From contig NZ_JACCJY010000049.1 of NCBI RefSeq assembly GCF_014596085.1, forward strand, positions 1 to 34,633: a stretch of 34,633 nucleotides of DNA, read 5' to 3'. The translations under genes and the position numbers were made by a program. Each line of letters begins with the position of its first letter. Within the stretch, counting starts at the first letter, position 1. Of the stretch, positions 23,993 through 31,882 are shown one piece after another. The DNA comes from Azospirillum tabaci. GTDB taxonomy: Bacteria; Pseudomonadota; Alphaproteobacteria; Azospirillales; Azospirillaceae. The notes under the pieces are model-generated. The model was given only the letters and a program-made list of their open reading frames with translations, ran no database searches and had not been told where the DNA came from.

Positions 23993-26200
23993 ATGCCAAC
24001 AGCAACCCTCGGCATAAGAGCCTGGCTCCTCATTCTTTCGCTTCTCACGTCCATTCCCCTTTTTGCCTTTGCCGGATATGCAACATACCGTCTTGCCCAA
24101 GCGGAACAGAACGCGATCCTCACGAATCTGGTGCAGCGCAATGACGCTACAGCGGAATCCGTGCAGCAGCACTTCCAAAGCTGGTCCACACTTCTGATGA
24201 CGCTGGCGAACTCGGAGGTTGCGATGAACGGCGACCTCCGAAGCCTTTACGATCATGCCATCAGGATGAAGGAGCTTTATCCCGACATTGCCAGCATCTC
24301 CCTCAACGATCGGCTTGGCAATTTGCTCTTCAGCACGCTCAGCCCCTTCGGAACGGTCCTGCCAAAGTCCCATCAGCCGGAGATGATCGGGCGGATCTTC
24401 AAGACCCGGCAGTCGCAGTTGTCGGACGTCTTCACGGGCGCCATCAGCAAATCGTTGAACATGGCAATTGGCGTTCCGGTGATCGCGTCCAACGAGGTCG
24501 CCTACAGCCTTCATCTGAACGTGCCAATCAGGGTCTTGAACGCCGTTCTTGACGCCGAGAACCTTCCGCTGGGCTGGTATGCCGCTATCGTCAATCGTGA
24601 GGGCACGGTGCTGGCGCGGAACAGGGCCCCGGAGGAGGTCGTCGGCCGAAAAGCGACGACGGAGTTCCTGAAGGTCTTGGAGCATACCCAACGTGGCGTT
24701 GTGGACCTGCCGTCGTCCGATGGCACCCGCTTGACGAGGGCGTTCGTCAAGATGCCGCCCTGGGATGTCACCGTGATGGTGGGCGTGCCGAAGGACATCT
24801 ACTGGGCACCCCTGAGACAATCCCTTGTGCTCGTCGGGGCGGGCGGTTTGGTGTTTGTGGCCATTGGCCTCACTCTGGCCGTCTGGTTTTCAGAGCGCTT
24901 GGCGCGAGCCGTCTCCGATGCTTCCGTTGCGGCCACGGCCCTTGGACGCGGCGAGCCCCCGTCTCCGAGACCGACCCGCGTGCGGGAAATCAATGAACTC
25001 GGCCGCGCCCTTCTGGACACACACGATCTGTTGCGGCGCCACGACGCGGACCGCGAAGCGGAGCGCCGCGCTGCCCTGGACGCCAGAGCCGAGGCTGAGC
25101 ATGCAAACCTCTCGAAAAGCAGGTTCCTGGCGGCCGCCAGCCACGACCTCCGTCAACCGCTGCAATCCCTTATGCTGTTCGCGAACGTGCTCCGATCGCA
25201 TGTAAGCAGCAGCCAAGCGGTCAATTCGCTGATGCATCTCGAGCGCGGCCTTGACGCACTCAAGGATCTTCTCGACAGCCTTCTGGACGTCTCCCGCCTT
25301 GACGCAGGGGTGGTCAACCCCACGCTGGAGGACTTCGATGTCAGCACAATGCTTGGCCCCATCCTCACGGCGTATGAAGGTGTGGCGAGAAGCAAGTCGC
25401 TGATCCTGGAGGCATCGCCCTGTTCGGCGACGGTGCGCAGCGACCGGACACTGCTCGCCCGCATGGTCCGCAATCTCCTGGAGAACGCGGTGCGCTACAC
25501 CGAAGCCGGGACAATCCGCGTGACCTGCCGGGTGGAGAATGAGCATGTGAGAATCGCGATCGGTGACACCGGCATCGGCATCCCCGCCGACCATCTCGCG
25601 CGCATCTGGGAGGAATTCCATCAGGTTGCCAACCAGGAACGGGACCGCAACCAAGGGTTTGGCCTTGGCTTGGCCATCGTTCGACGCCTCTCGGCCCTTC
25701 TCGATCATCCGGTCGACGTGCAGTCCACCCTTGGAAAGGGGTCCGTCTTCACCATCTCGGTTCCGCTCGGGATCGCCGTGTCGGATCAGGCGCAAGAGCC
25801 GGTGTCGGTTGCGCCGCTGCAGGAGGTTCAGGACCGTTTCGCCGTTGTCGTCGATGATGACGCCATGGTTCTGCTCGGCTTGACGACCCTGCTGAAGGGA
25901 TGGGGGTATCACGTGCTGACGGCAACGTCGGCGGATCAGGCTCTCGAGCGCCTTGAGGAAAGTGGGAGGCGACCGGACATCATTCTCTCCGACTACAGAC
26001 TCCCGCAGAACACCGGCGTGGAGACAATCCTGAAGATACGCGAGCGGTTCCACACGAGGATTCCCAGCATCCTATTGACCGGTGAAACCGGAAGCGAAGC
26101 AGAGCAAAATGCCGTCCGGCATGACCTTCACCTCGTCCACAAGCCCGTTACGCCCCGCCAACTCGCCGCCATTATACAAAAGCTCGCGGCACCGGATTAA
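23993..26200 (+). CDS. hybrid sensor histidine kinase with C-terminal receiver domain (735 aa)
   Basis: This is a membrane sensor kinase. Transmembrane helix 1 is at about 8-32, a periplasmic Cache-like sensor at about 35-270, and helix 2 at about 277-299. A HAMP-like linker, a HisKA domain with SHDLRQPLQSL (phospho-acceptor His384) and an ATPase domain with NLLENAVRYT (Asn498), DTGIGIP (525-531) and GFGLGLAI (555-562) follow. The C-terminal receiver has Asp667 (SDYRLP) and the conserved Lys717. There is no output domain, so it must pass phosphate on. A single-domain receiver gene ends 120 bases away on the other strand. I take ATG 23993 because it directly precedes the first helix; an ATG at 23948 is also possible. 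Signal unknown. Confidence 0.86.
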   Translation: MPTATLGIRAWLLILSLLTSIPLFAFAGYATYRLAQAEQNAILTNLVQRNDATAESVQQHFQSWSTLLMTLANSEVAMNGDLRSLYDHAIRMKELYPDIASISLNDRLGNLLFSTLSPFGTVLPKSHQPEMIGRIFKTRQSQLSDVFTGAISKSLNMAIGVPVIASNEVAYSLHLNVPIRVLNAVLDAENLPLGWYAAIVNREGTVLARNRAPEEVVGRKATTEFLKVLEHTQRGVVDLPSSDGTRLTRAFVKMPPWDVTVMVGVPKDIYWAPLRQSLVLVGAGGLVFVAIGLTLAVWFSERLARAVSDASVAATALGRGEPPSPRPTRVREINELGRALLDTHDLLRRHDADREAERRAALDARAEAEHANLSKSRFLAAASHDLRQPLQSLMLFANVLRSHVSSSQAVNSLMHLERGLDALKDLLDSLLDVSRLDAGVVNPTLEDFDVSTMLGPILTAYEGVARSKSLILEASPCSATVRSDRTLLARMVRNLLENAVRYTEAGTIRVTCRVENEHVRIAIGDTGIGIPADHLARIWEEFHQVANQERDRNQGFGLGLAIVRRLSALLDHPVDVQSTLGKGSVFTISVPLGIAVSDQAQEPVSVAPLQEVQDRFAVVVDDDAMVLLGLTTLLKGWGYHVLTATSADQALERLEESGRRPDIILSDYRLPQNTGVETILKIRERFHTRIPSILLTGETGSEAEQNAVRHDLHLVHKPVTPRQLAAIIQKLAAPD

Positions 26201-26320
26201 CGAACGGCGACAACCGGCGACGAAGCCGGGCCGGCTCGACGGGGACTAAGGCGCGATAAAGGTCGAGGGTTCCGTCACGCCATCGGTCAAGCACGTCGCC
26301 TCTAGAATTTGGCTGGACGT

Positions 26321-26731
26321 TTAGACGACCGCGCCTTGATTGCCCGGCGGCAGATCCGCTTTCCTGATGCCAGAGAGGACATCATCGACAACGGCCTTCA
26401 AAATCGCGGGCGAAACCGGCTTCTGGAGAACCAAGCAGCCACAATCTTCAACGCTCCGCATTGGTCTGTTCGATAGTTCGCCGGTCACGATGATGGCGGG
26501 GATGTTCTGTTGGAGCAGGCTACGGATGCAGGCGATCGCGTCGGCCCCGGTGCGGCTGCCCGGAAGCCGCCAGTCAACAACCATAAGAGCCGGTGGGTAA
26601 CTTTGCCCAAGCTTCTCTGAGGCCTCCTCTTGCGATCCAGCCGCAACGACGTGAAAACCCCATTCGACCATGAGCCATTCCAAAGCCATGAGGATCAGGG
26701 GATCGTCATCGATCAGCAAGACCGTGGTCAT
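26321..26731 (-). CDS. single-domain response regulator (136 aa)
   Basis: This is a stand-alone receiver domain: acidic pocket IDDD (8-10), phospho-acceptor Asp53 (VVDWRLPGSRTGADA), the switch Thr in IVTGE and Lys104 (LQKPVS). It has no DNA-binding or enzymatic part, so it probably relays phosphate or binds a partner. Its receiver resembles the one fused to the kinase at 23993 (DWRLP/DYRLP, TGE, KPV). The start is ATG 26731, with AGGA shortly upstream; the frame extends upstream without protein-like composition. Convergent with the hybrid kinase. Confidence 0.82.
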   Translation of the reverse strand: MTTVLLIDDDPLILMALEWLMVEWGFHVVAAGSQEEASEKLGQSYPPALMVVDWRLPGSRTGADAIACIRSLLQQNIPAIIVTGELSNRPMRSVEDCGCLVLQKPVSPAILKAVVDDVLSGIRKADLPPGNQGAVV

Positions 26732-27001
26732 GGCTGTCCTGACATCTGGATTGCGCGATAGGATCAGCATGGGCACGAAGCCGATCACGGAACAATTAGA
26801 CCATTTGAGTACGAATTGACGGTGGAGTTGGCGAAGAGTTTGCTTGGCGCCAAACCGGCGTGGCCCAGCACCGCTCAATCGATGGCGTAGGCATGAAGCG
26901 AACTTTGCCGGTTGATGCGCTGTTCATTCTGGTTTGGTGATTCGACGGCTGCCGGTCCTTCACGCCCGTGGTACCGCGCCACATCCCCGAAAGCGCAAGC
27001 C
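26732..27001. other. divergent intergenic region with a 10-bp palindrome
   Basis: This gap separates the response regulator from the divergent membrane protein gene and must hold both promoters. I cannot place them with confidence. A perfect palindrome TTGGCGCCAA is at 26844-26853 and could be an operator. Confidence 0.3.
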
Positions 27002-27916
27002 ATGACCGAGCCGCCCGGCAACATCGCTCATATCGTCGGAGCCGACGGCCCAAAGGAGCTCCCGCCATCCAGTTGGAGGGCCATCCTGTGGCGCCTCTGG
27101 TTGATCCAGTCGGAAACCGGGCTCTGGGTCATGGCGTCCGGCGTTGCCTTCTACGCCGTGCTGGCCGTTTTGCCCGGCCTCGGCTTTGCCCTGCTGACGC
27201 TGGGCATGATCAGCGGCCCCGACCGCCTCAAGGAGCGTTTTGAGCAACTCAAGGGCATTGTTCCGGAGCAGGCGCTGGTTGCTTTCGTCGATCAGCTGGC
27301 CGCTATGGTGGGGAACACCGGGGGCACGCTGCGCTGGGGCATCACCGGCAGTCTTCTGCTGATGCTGTGGAGCCTGTGGCTGGGCATGCGGGCACTGATC
27401 GCCGCGCTCAACTTTGCCTACCGGGAAACGGAACGCCGCGGCTTCTTCGCCTTGAACGGCCTGTCGTTGCTGCTGGGTCTGGTTTGGCTCGGCTTCGTCC
27501 CGCTGACCTTCGGTGTGTTCCTCGAAACCGCGACGCTCGCCGCCGCGCTGCGGCTTCCGGAAGGGCTGCTGTGGATGTTGCAGTGGCTGCGATGGCCGTT
27601 CCTGACCGCCATGATTCTGCTGGTGCTGGCGCTGCTCTACCGGGTCGGGCCATGCCGGACGGCGCCGAAGTGGCGTTGGGTCAGTTGGGGAGCCGTGGTC
27701 GCGGCAACGTTGTGGATCGTCGCCTCGGCCCTGTTCACCGCCTATGTGCAGCATGTGACGAATTACCAGGCGGCCTACGGCCTCGCCGGTGCGGTGATCA
27801 CGTTGATGCTGTGGCTGAACCTGATCGCCTACGCCATTCTGCTCGGCGGCGCCCTCAACGCCGAGATGGAACGGCAAGCCACCCGCGAGACCATCTCCCC
27901 TCGCCATTGGCCATAA
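27002..27916 (+). CDS. YihY/BrkB family inner-membrane protein (304 aa)
   Basis: This is a polytopic membrane protein with about six helices. Family hallmarks are GVAFYAVLAVLPGL in the first helix, ALNFAYRETERRGFF after the third, and the C-terminal AYGLAGAVITLMLWLNLIAYAILLGGALNAE. The family was once annotated as ribonuclease BN, which is wrong; its role is unknown, possibly transport or envelope integrity. ATG 27002 is chosen; a frame opening 30 codons earlier lies in the intergenic region. Confidence 0.83.
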   Translation: MTEPPGNIAHIVGADGPKELPPSSWRAILWRLWLIQSETGLWVMASGVAFYAVLAVLPGLGFALLTLGMISGPDRLKERFEQLKGIVPEQALVAFVDQLAAMVGNTGGTLRWGITGSLLLMLWSLWLGMRALIAALNFAYRETERRGFFALNGLSLLLGLVWLGFVPLTFGVFLETATLAAALRLPEGLLWMLQWLRWPFLTAMILLVLALLYRVGPCRTAPKWRWVSWGAVVAATLWIVASALFTAYVQHVTNYQAAYGLAGAVITLMLWLNLIAYAILLGGALNAEMERQATRETISPRHWP

Positions 27917-28251
27917 AGGCATGGCGCGATGCAAAAGGCCCTTGCCGGGAGGAGAGCCATGCTTTGAGGGTCAACGGTTCCTTGGCGATCGTGGGTCGGC
28001 CGGCCAACCACGACCACCGCGGCGTGGGCGCGCCGAGCGGCGGTGGGCGCGCTGTGCCTCTGGTCGGTTGCCGTGACCGAGCCCAGAGGCGGCATGGTCA
28101 GGTTCCCCTTAACTGTGGGTCTTTGTCCCATTTTCGTCGCATCGACTCCCTGGTTGCGGCCCCCCGATATCTCCACTTGTTTGCGCTTTGTGCACCATTT
28201 CAGGGCACCATACTCTTTCCCTCCGGCGTTCCCGCAAAACCACGGTCTTCC
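27917..28251. other. intergenic, nothing recognised
   Basis: No frame here shows gene-like codon bias apart from upstream extension of the next kinase, which is Arg/Pro-rich and unlikely to be translated. No clear terminator or promoter was found. Confidence 0.35.
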
Positions 28252-29382
28252 ATGCACCGCCTCATCGCCCGCGCATCCTCCCTGAAAGGGCTGACCCGCT
28301 TTCAGCAGTATGCAGCGGCAACGTCCATCATCGCCGTGTTCGTCGCCATCCGCCTCGCCCTGGATACGATCCTGCCGGGGTATCCGTTTCTCATCCTGCT
28401 CCCCGCGGTGATGCTGACCGCCCTCCTGCTTGATCGCAGAGCCGGGGTCTACGCGGTCGCCCTGAGCGCAGTTTGCGCATGGTACCTCTTCATTCCGCCA
28501 CGCTTTGCGTTTGACTGGCCGGACCTGCCGAACGGCGTCGCCCTGGCTTTGTACGTTCCCATCGCCCTGTTGATGGTCCGCATCATCGAGGACCTGCGGA
28601 AGGCCGTGAATGCGTTCAACCGGCGCGAACAGGACCTGAAGGACCTCGTCCGGCGCCTCCAGGCGGCTGATGCCGAGAAGGACGTTCTGCTCCGCGAGGT
28701 CAATCACCGCATCAAGAACGACCTTCAACTGGTCTCTGCTTTGCTCCACCTGCAAAGCCGTAAGCTCGCCAGCCAGGAGGCCAGGGAGGCCCTGGTCACC
28801 GCCGCCGACCGGATCGGCGTGATGGGCCGCGTTCATACCCGGCTGACCCGGCGAGACACCGAAGCGGCCGTCGATATGAAGGACTTTCTGGAGGGGCTGT
28901 GTGACGACCTGCGCAGCACGCTCGTCGGCGTGCAGCCCGTGGCGGTGCGGGTGCAGGCCGAGCCGGTCACCATGCCTCTGAGCCATGCCGTTCCCATGGG
29001 GCTGATCGTCAACGAACTGCTGACCAACGCTCTCAAATATGCTTTCCGCGACGGGCGGAGCGGTTGGGTTGACATCAGCCTGCGTTGCGCGCCGGATGCC
29101 TGCGAACTGGTGGTCCGCGACGACGGCATAGGCCTGCAGGGGCAACAGCCCCGTGACGGGAGCCTTGGCCTGTCCCTGGTGCGCTCCCTGGTGCAGGGCA
29201 TCAACGGTGACCTCCAGACCACCGAGGACGGCGGCGTGGTTCACACCATCCGCTTTCGACACCCTGGCGCCAAGGCGGACGATTCCTTGCCGGAACCGCC
29301 CGCAGCGATCATCTCCGGAAACGGCCCATCCGGCCGTCAAGACAGCGGCCCCGCCGCGGCCATAGCAACCGCTCAGCCGTGA
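28252..29382 (+). CDS. DUF4118 / HisKA_2 sensor histidine kinase (376 aa)
   Basis: This is a sensor kinase. Residues 20-112 form the four-helix DUF4118 (KdpD-like) membrane module (SIIAVFVAIRLAL, PFLILLPAVMLTALL, AVALSAVCAWYLFIPP, VALALYVPIALLMV). A short coiled linker leads to a HisKA_2 domain with REVNHRIKNDLQLVSALL, phospho-acceptor His152. The ATPase domain has NELLTNALKYAF (Asn259) and DDGIGL, then GSLGLSLV. This kinase class is common in alphaproteobacterial general-stress and light signalling. The tail after about 340 is low complexity. The start is ATG 28252, which has a weak ribosome site. No partner regulator is adjacent. Confidence 0.84.
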   Translation: MHRLIARASSLKGLTRFQQYAAATSIIAVFVAIRLALDTILPGYPFLILLPAVMLTALLLDRRAGVYAVALSAVCAWYLFIPPRFAFDWPDLPNGVALALYVPIALLMVRIIEDLRKAVNAFNRREQDLKDLVRRLQAADAEKDVLLREVNHRIKNDLQLVSALLHLQSRKLASQEAREALVTAADRIGVMGRVHTRLTRRDTEAAVDMKDFLEGLCDDLRSTLVGVQPVAVRVQAEPVTMPLSHAVPMGLIVNELLTNALKYAFRDGRSGWVDISLRCAPDACELVVRDDGIGLQGQQPRDGSLGLSLVRSLVQGINGDLQTTEDGGVVHTIRFRHPGAKADDSLPEPPAAIISGNGPSGRQDSGPAAAIATAQP

Positions 29383-29692
29383 CGCGCCGCCTGCGGTCTC
29401 GCAGACCGTCGGGCGACGATCAGCGGCACAGCCCCCGCGCCGTTCGCGCCGACCTTCTTCCCTGAGCGGCGTTCAGGAAGCGCACGCGCATCCACGGAGT
29501 CCTGCGCGATTTGCTGCCTTGATGGAATGAAAGGAGCCCTCCGGGGGAGCGCAGCGGCGCCTCCTGCTCGGCTGTGCCTCGGTGTGGGGTTCTGCTTCCA
29601 ACGGCAGCAGGCAGTTCCCCGCGCACGGGGCGGCATGGTCTCCCGCATCGCTTCCAACGTGGCGCCGATGACGCTCAGCGATTACAGGCATG
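29383..29692. other. intergenic stretch without a supported gene
   Basis: A 6-bp hairpin (CGGTCT/AGACCG, 29394-29408) lies just after the kinase stop but lacks a T-tract. The frame 29527-29727 runs into the following terminator stem and is Arg/Ala-rich, so I do not accept it as a gene. The stretch could be a 3' UTR or a small RNA ending at the terminator. Confidence 0.3.
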
Positions 29693-29722
29693 AGGAAGGG
29701 GCGGCAACGGCCGCCCCTTCCT
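29693..29722 (+). terminator. strong GC-rich intrinsic terminator-like hairpin
   Basis: A perfect 13-bp stem (AGGAAGGGGCGGC with its complement) has the 4-base loop AACG and is followed by TGTGAT. The T-tract is short, but the stem is very stable. It ends two bases before the multi-hairpin element. Confidence 0.6.
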
Positions 29723-29724
29723 TG

Positions 29725-29838
29725 TGATACGGACGGCGCCTGAAGGCTTCGTCCGTATCACCCTTTCAATCAATGCCATCGCATTGATCTGTCGGGTTTG
29801 ACCGTGGGCGGATGATGGAAGCCATCATCCGCCCACGG
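29725..29838. repeat. left half of a symmetric multi-hairpin element
   Basis: In order: hairpin A (11-bp stem TGATACGGACG, 29725-29735 with 29750-29760, inner GCC-TGAA-GGC), linker ACCCTTTC (29760-29767), hairpin B (8-bp stem ATCAATGC, 29769-29776 with 29781-29788), linker CTGTCGGGTTTGA (29789-29801) and hairpin C1 (17-bp stem, 29802-29818 with 29822-29838, loop AAG). All stems are perfect. The two linkers recur, inverted, in the right half. Confidence 0.85.
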
Positions 29839-29844
29839 TATGAT

Positions 29845-29970
29845 ACCAAAGGCGTTTGATGGCTTCCATCAAACGCCTTCGGTTCAAACCCGACAGCACA
29901 TGGCACAGCCATGTGCGAAAGGGTCATACGGCCGGCCGATCATGGAACTGTTCATGCGCCGGCCGTATGA
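29845..29970. repeat. right half of the multi-hairpin element, inverted
   Basis: In order: hairpin C2 (14-bp stem AAGGCGTTTGATGG, 29849-29862 with 29866-29879, loop CTT, three more pairs after one mismatch), linker TCAAACCCGACAG (29884-29896), hairpin D (9-bp stem GCACATGGC, 29896-29904 with 29908-29916, loop ACA), linker GAAAGGGT (29917-29924) and hairpin E (13-bp stem TCATACGGCCGGC, 29924-29936 with 29958-29970). Both linkers are exact complements of those in the left half, while hairpins B and D differ in sequence. Hairpin E ends 17 bases from the stop of the minus-strand DUF2382 gene. Confidence 0.85.
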
Positions 29971-29986
29971 GAGGCCAAGGTGGCCG

Positions 29987-30916
29987 TTACCGCTCGATGT
30001 CGTTCCGGCGCACGGTGTTCTCCGCACTGCCCTGCGGCATTCCGGTCCGGCTGTCCTCGACCTCCACCTCGGTACGGCGGACGGTGTCCGACACGGTCTG
30101 GGCGCGTTCCTCGACATCCTTGCGGATGACAACCTCTTCCTTGACCACGGCGCGCTTCTGGATCACCGCCTCCTCGTCGGTCTCGCTCACCTCGATGGTT
30201 CGTTCTCGGAACGCGTCGGCCGGAACGTCCCCGGCCTCACGCATGATGGGACGGCGCTCAACGGAGACGGTCTCGTCGCGCAGGCGGACCTGCTCCTCGA
30301 CCGGTGTCTCGACCACATAGGTGCGCACGCGCACGACGCCGCGCTCGACTGCGCGCTTTCCGATGGTCAGTTCCTCTTCGGTAACCGGAACCACCTCTTC
30401 GCGGTCGCTGCGAACCCCAGCGCCCATGGTGCTATCCGCCGTCGTATCCGTCGTGTTCACGCTGCGGAACGCCTCGGCCGCGTTGCCGAGCTGAGCATTG
30501 CTCCCCGCACCGCCGACCGCGTAGCGTGCCCGCTCCTCGGCGGCCGACGTTTCGTCGTAAGGCGCCGCTGTCTCGTCGTAGCCGGTCCAACCGGTCGACC
30601 GGTACGCCTCACCCCGGTGTTCGATGTCGACAACGGTGCCGCGCTCCAGAATGGCAATGGCCCGGTCCACGTCCTCGTCGTCCAACCGCAGCTTCAGAAG
30701 CGTACCGCCACGCCGCATACCCTCGGCGTAGACGTGAGCATCGGCATCCGGGACGTTCCAATTGCTCAGGCGGGACAGGAAGCCACCACCGCTTCCCGCT
30801 TCGCTGTGAGAGACGATTTCGCCGACGCTGCGATCGAAACCCTCGGCTTCGAGATCCCGGAGGGCCGCTTCGGCGTCGGTGCGCGTATCGTAAAGGGCAA
30901 TGATGGTCTTGTTCAT
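29987..30916 (-). CDS. DUF2382 stress-response protein with N-terminal 17M-like domain (309 aa)
   Basis: The N-terminal domain (about 1-95; MNKTIIALYDTRTDAEAALRDLEAEGF) resembles the general-stress 17M domain that senses or binds at membranes. A Ser/Thr/Ala-rich linker follows at about 100-165. A DUF2382 domain (YsnF/AvaK type) lies at about 168-285, with EEVVPVTEEELTIGKRAVERGVVRV and long alternating Glu/Arg/Val strands. These proteins are linked to general stress and desiccation responses; the mechanism is unknown. The start ATG 30916 has GAGGA upstream. The downstream gap from the preceding DUF2382 gene is only four bases, so the two form an operon. Confidence 0.83.
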   Translation of the reverse strand: MNKTIIALYDTRTDAEAALRDLEAEGFDRSVGEIVSHSEAGSGGGFLSRLSNWNVPDADAHVYAEGMRRGGTLLKLRLDDEDVDRAIAILERGTVVDIEHRGEAYRSTGWTGYDETAAPYDETSAAEERARYAVGGAGSNAQLGNAAEAFRSVNTTDTTADSTMGAGVRSDREEVVPVTEEELTIGKRAVERGVVRVRTYVVETPVEEQVRLRDETVSVERRPIMREAGDVPADAFRERTIEVSETDEEAVIQKRAVVKEEVVIRKDVEERAQTVSDTVRRTEVEVEDSRTGMPQGSAENTVRRNDIER

Positions 30917-30920
30917 GAGC

Positions 30921-31337
30921 CTAATCCTCGTTGCGTTGTTCAGTGCCGGCACCTCGATCCTCGGGTTCGTCCATGTATTCGACGATGGCTTCTTCCGAAC
31001 GAAGAGTGATCGGGTACTCGGCTTGGACAGTGCGCGAAGTCTTGCGCAAATGGATCTCTTCCCGCAGAAACAGCCGGCGTTCGACCACCAGCATTTCTTC
31101 GACGACTGGGATGATGGTTGTGGTGCCATCCTGGCGAATGTCCGGACGGGCATCGACGGCACGGTTCACCGGTATCCGAACGATCTCGACTTCCTCGCGC
31201 TCCAGCGCTTGCCGGACGAGTTCATCATGCTCGGCCACTGTGGTGGTTACCCGCACGCGGCCGCGCTCAACCCGACGCTTGCCAATCGAGGCGGTTTCCT
31301 CATGAAGCGGAACGACCTCTTCGCGGTCGTTAGCCAT
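30921..31337 (-). CDS. DUF2382 stress-response protein, short form (138 aa)
   Basis: This is a single DUF2382 domain with REEVVPLHEETASIGKRRVERGRVRV at the start and EEMLVVERRLFLREEIHLRK in the second half. The pattern is the same as in the domain of the next gene, so the two are relatives in tandem. AGGG six bases before ATG 31337 supports the start; the upstream frame is not protein-like. The product begins MAND, like the 42-residue membrane protein encoded just upstream. Confidence 0.83.
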   Translation of the reverse strand: MANDREEVVPLHEETASIGKRRVERGRVRVTTTVAEHDELVRQALEREEVEIVRIPVNRAVDARPDIRQDGTTTIIPVVEEMLVVERRLFLREEIHLRKTSRTVQAEYPITLRSEEAIVEYMDEPEDRGAGTEQRNED

Positions 31338-31345
31338 GACGCACC

Positions 31346-31474
31346 CTAGCGCAAGAGAAAGTACAGAAGGATCGCAAGCACGATCAGCCCAACGATGACC
31401 CACGTCCAGTTGATACCACCTGCGCTTGCAGAGTCATAAACACCGAACTTTTTGGGACCTTGGTCGTTCGCCAT
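31346..31474 (-). CDS. 42-residue single-pass membrane protein
   Basis: This short frame begins MANDQGPKKFGVYDS and ends in one transmembrane helix of about 20 residues (WTWVIVGLIVLAILLYFLL) followed by Arg and the stop. GAGAGGA four bases before the ATG is a strong ribosome site. It lies eight bases upstream of the short DUF2382 gene on the same strand, which places it first in a three-gene stress operon. No family was recognised. Its orientation would leave a hydrophilic N-terminus of about 20 residues. It may anchor or recruit the DUF2382 proteins; that is speculation. Confidence 0.72.
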   Translation of the reverse strand: MANDQGPKKFGVYDSASAGGINWTWVIVGLIVLAILLYFLLR

Positions 31475-31569
31475 GATGTCCTCTCCAGTTGGGCGACTGG
31501 ATCCTCAACAGGCGCTTTTCTTTACCGTTCCAACATAGGGATGAGAGATGGAGACATGGCATTGTCCCC

Positions 31570-31773
31570 TCACCTGGATGGCTTGGCGCCCCCGGCCGTG
31601 GCGTGGCATCGAGTGTCACGACGACGTGAAAAGGCCTGATGAAAAATGGTCCAACCGCACGCCTCCTCGACATCGTCCATCATGAGGACGACCCGCTCGC
31701 GAAGGACCATGTTGCGTTTGAGGTTGTGCGGGAGCGCCGCGGCAACCGTCCTCCGATCGTGGGCGACATACAC
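31570..31773 (-). CDS. possible small protein with GTG start (67 aa)
   Basis: The GTG at 31773 is preceded four bases upstream by GGAGGAGG. The product reads YVAHDRRTVAAALPHNLKR, then MVLRERVVLMMDDVEEACGW, with alternating charge and hydrophobic residues typical of a folded protein and G/C-ending codons through most of its length. The tail after residue 50 is basic and less convincing. A frame starting at the ATG three bases downstream in another register reads poorly. No family was recognised. Confidence 0.38.
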   Translation of the reverse strand: MYVAHDRRTVAAALPHNLKRNMVLRERVVLMMDDVEEACGWTIFHQAFSRRRDTRCHATAGGAKPSR

Positions 31774-31882
31774 TGAGCCTCCTCCACGGCTTCTGGGGAA
31801 GTTCAGGCGCTCCCGCCCGTGTCGGGACCGGACGCGTGATCCGAGACGGACAGGTCCGGAGCGAGCGGGTCCGTGAGCGAAC

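Noticed and set aside
29789..29896. tRNA-like cloverleaf with a TTCAAAC loop
   Set aside because: The word GGTTCAAACCC resembles a tRNA T-loop and the region can form a branched fold, but there is no acceptor stem, anticodon arm or D-loop of proper size, and the arms are far too long.
29725..29970. Insertion-sequence ends or an integron attC site
   Set aside because: There is no transposase or integrase in or near the element and no target duplication that I can see. The multiple internal perfect hairpins do not fit simple terminal inverted repeats.
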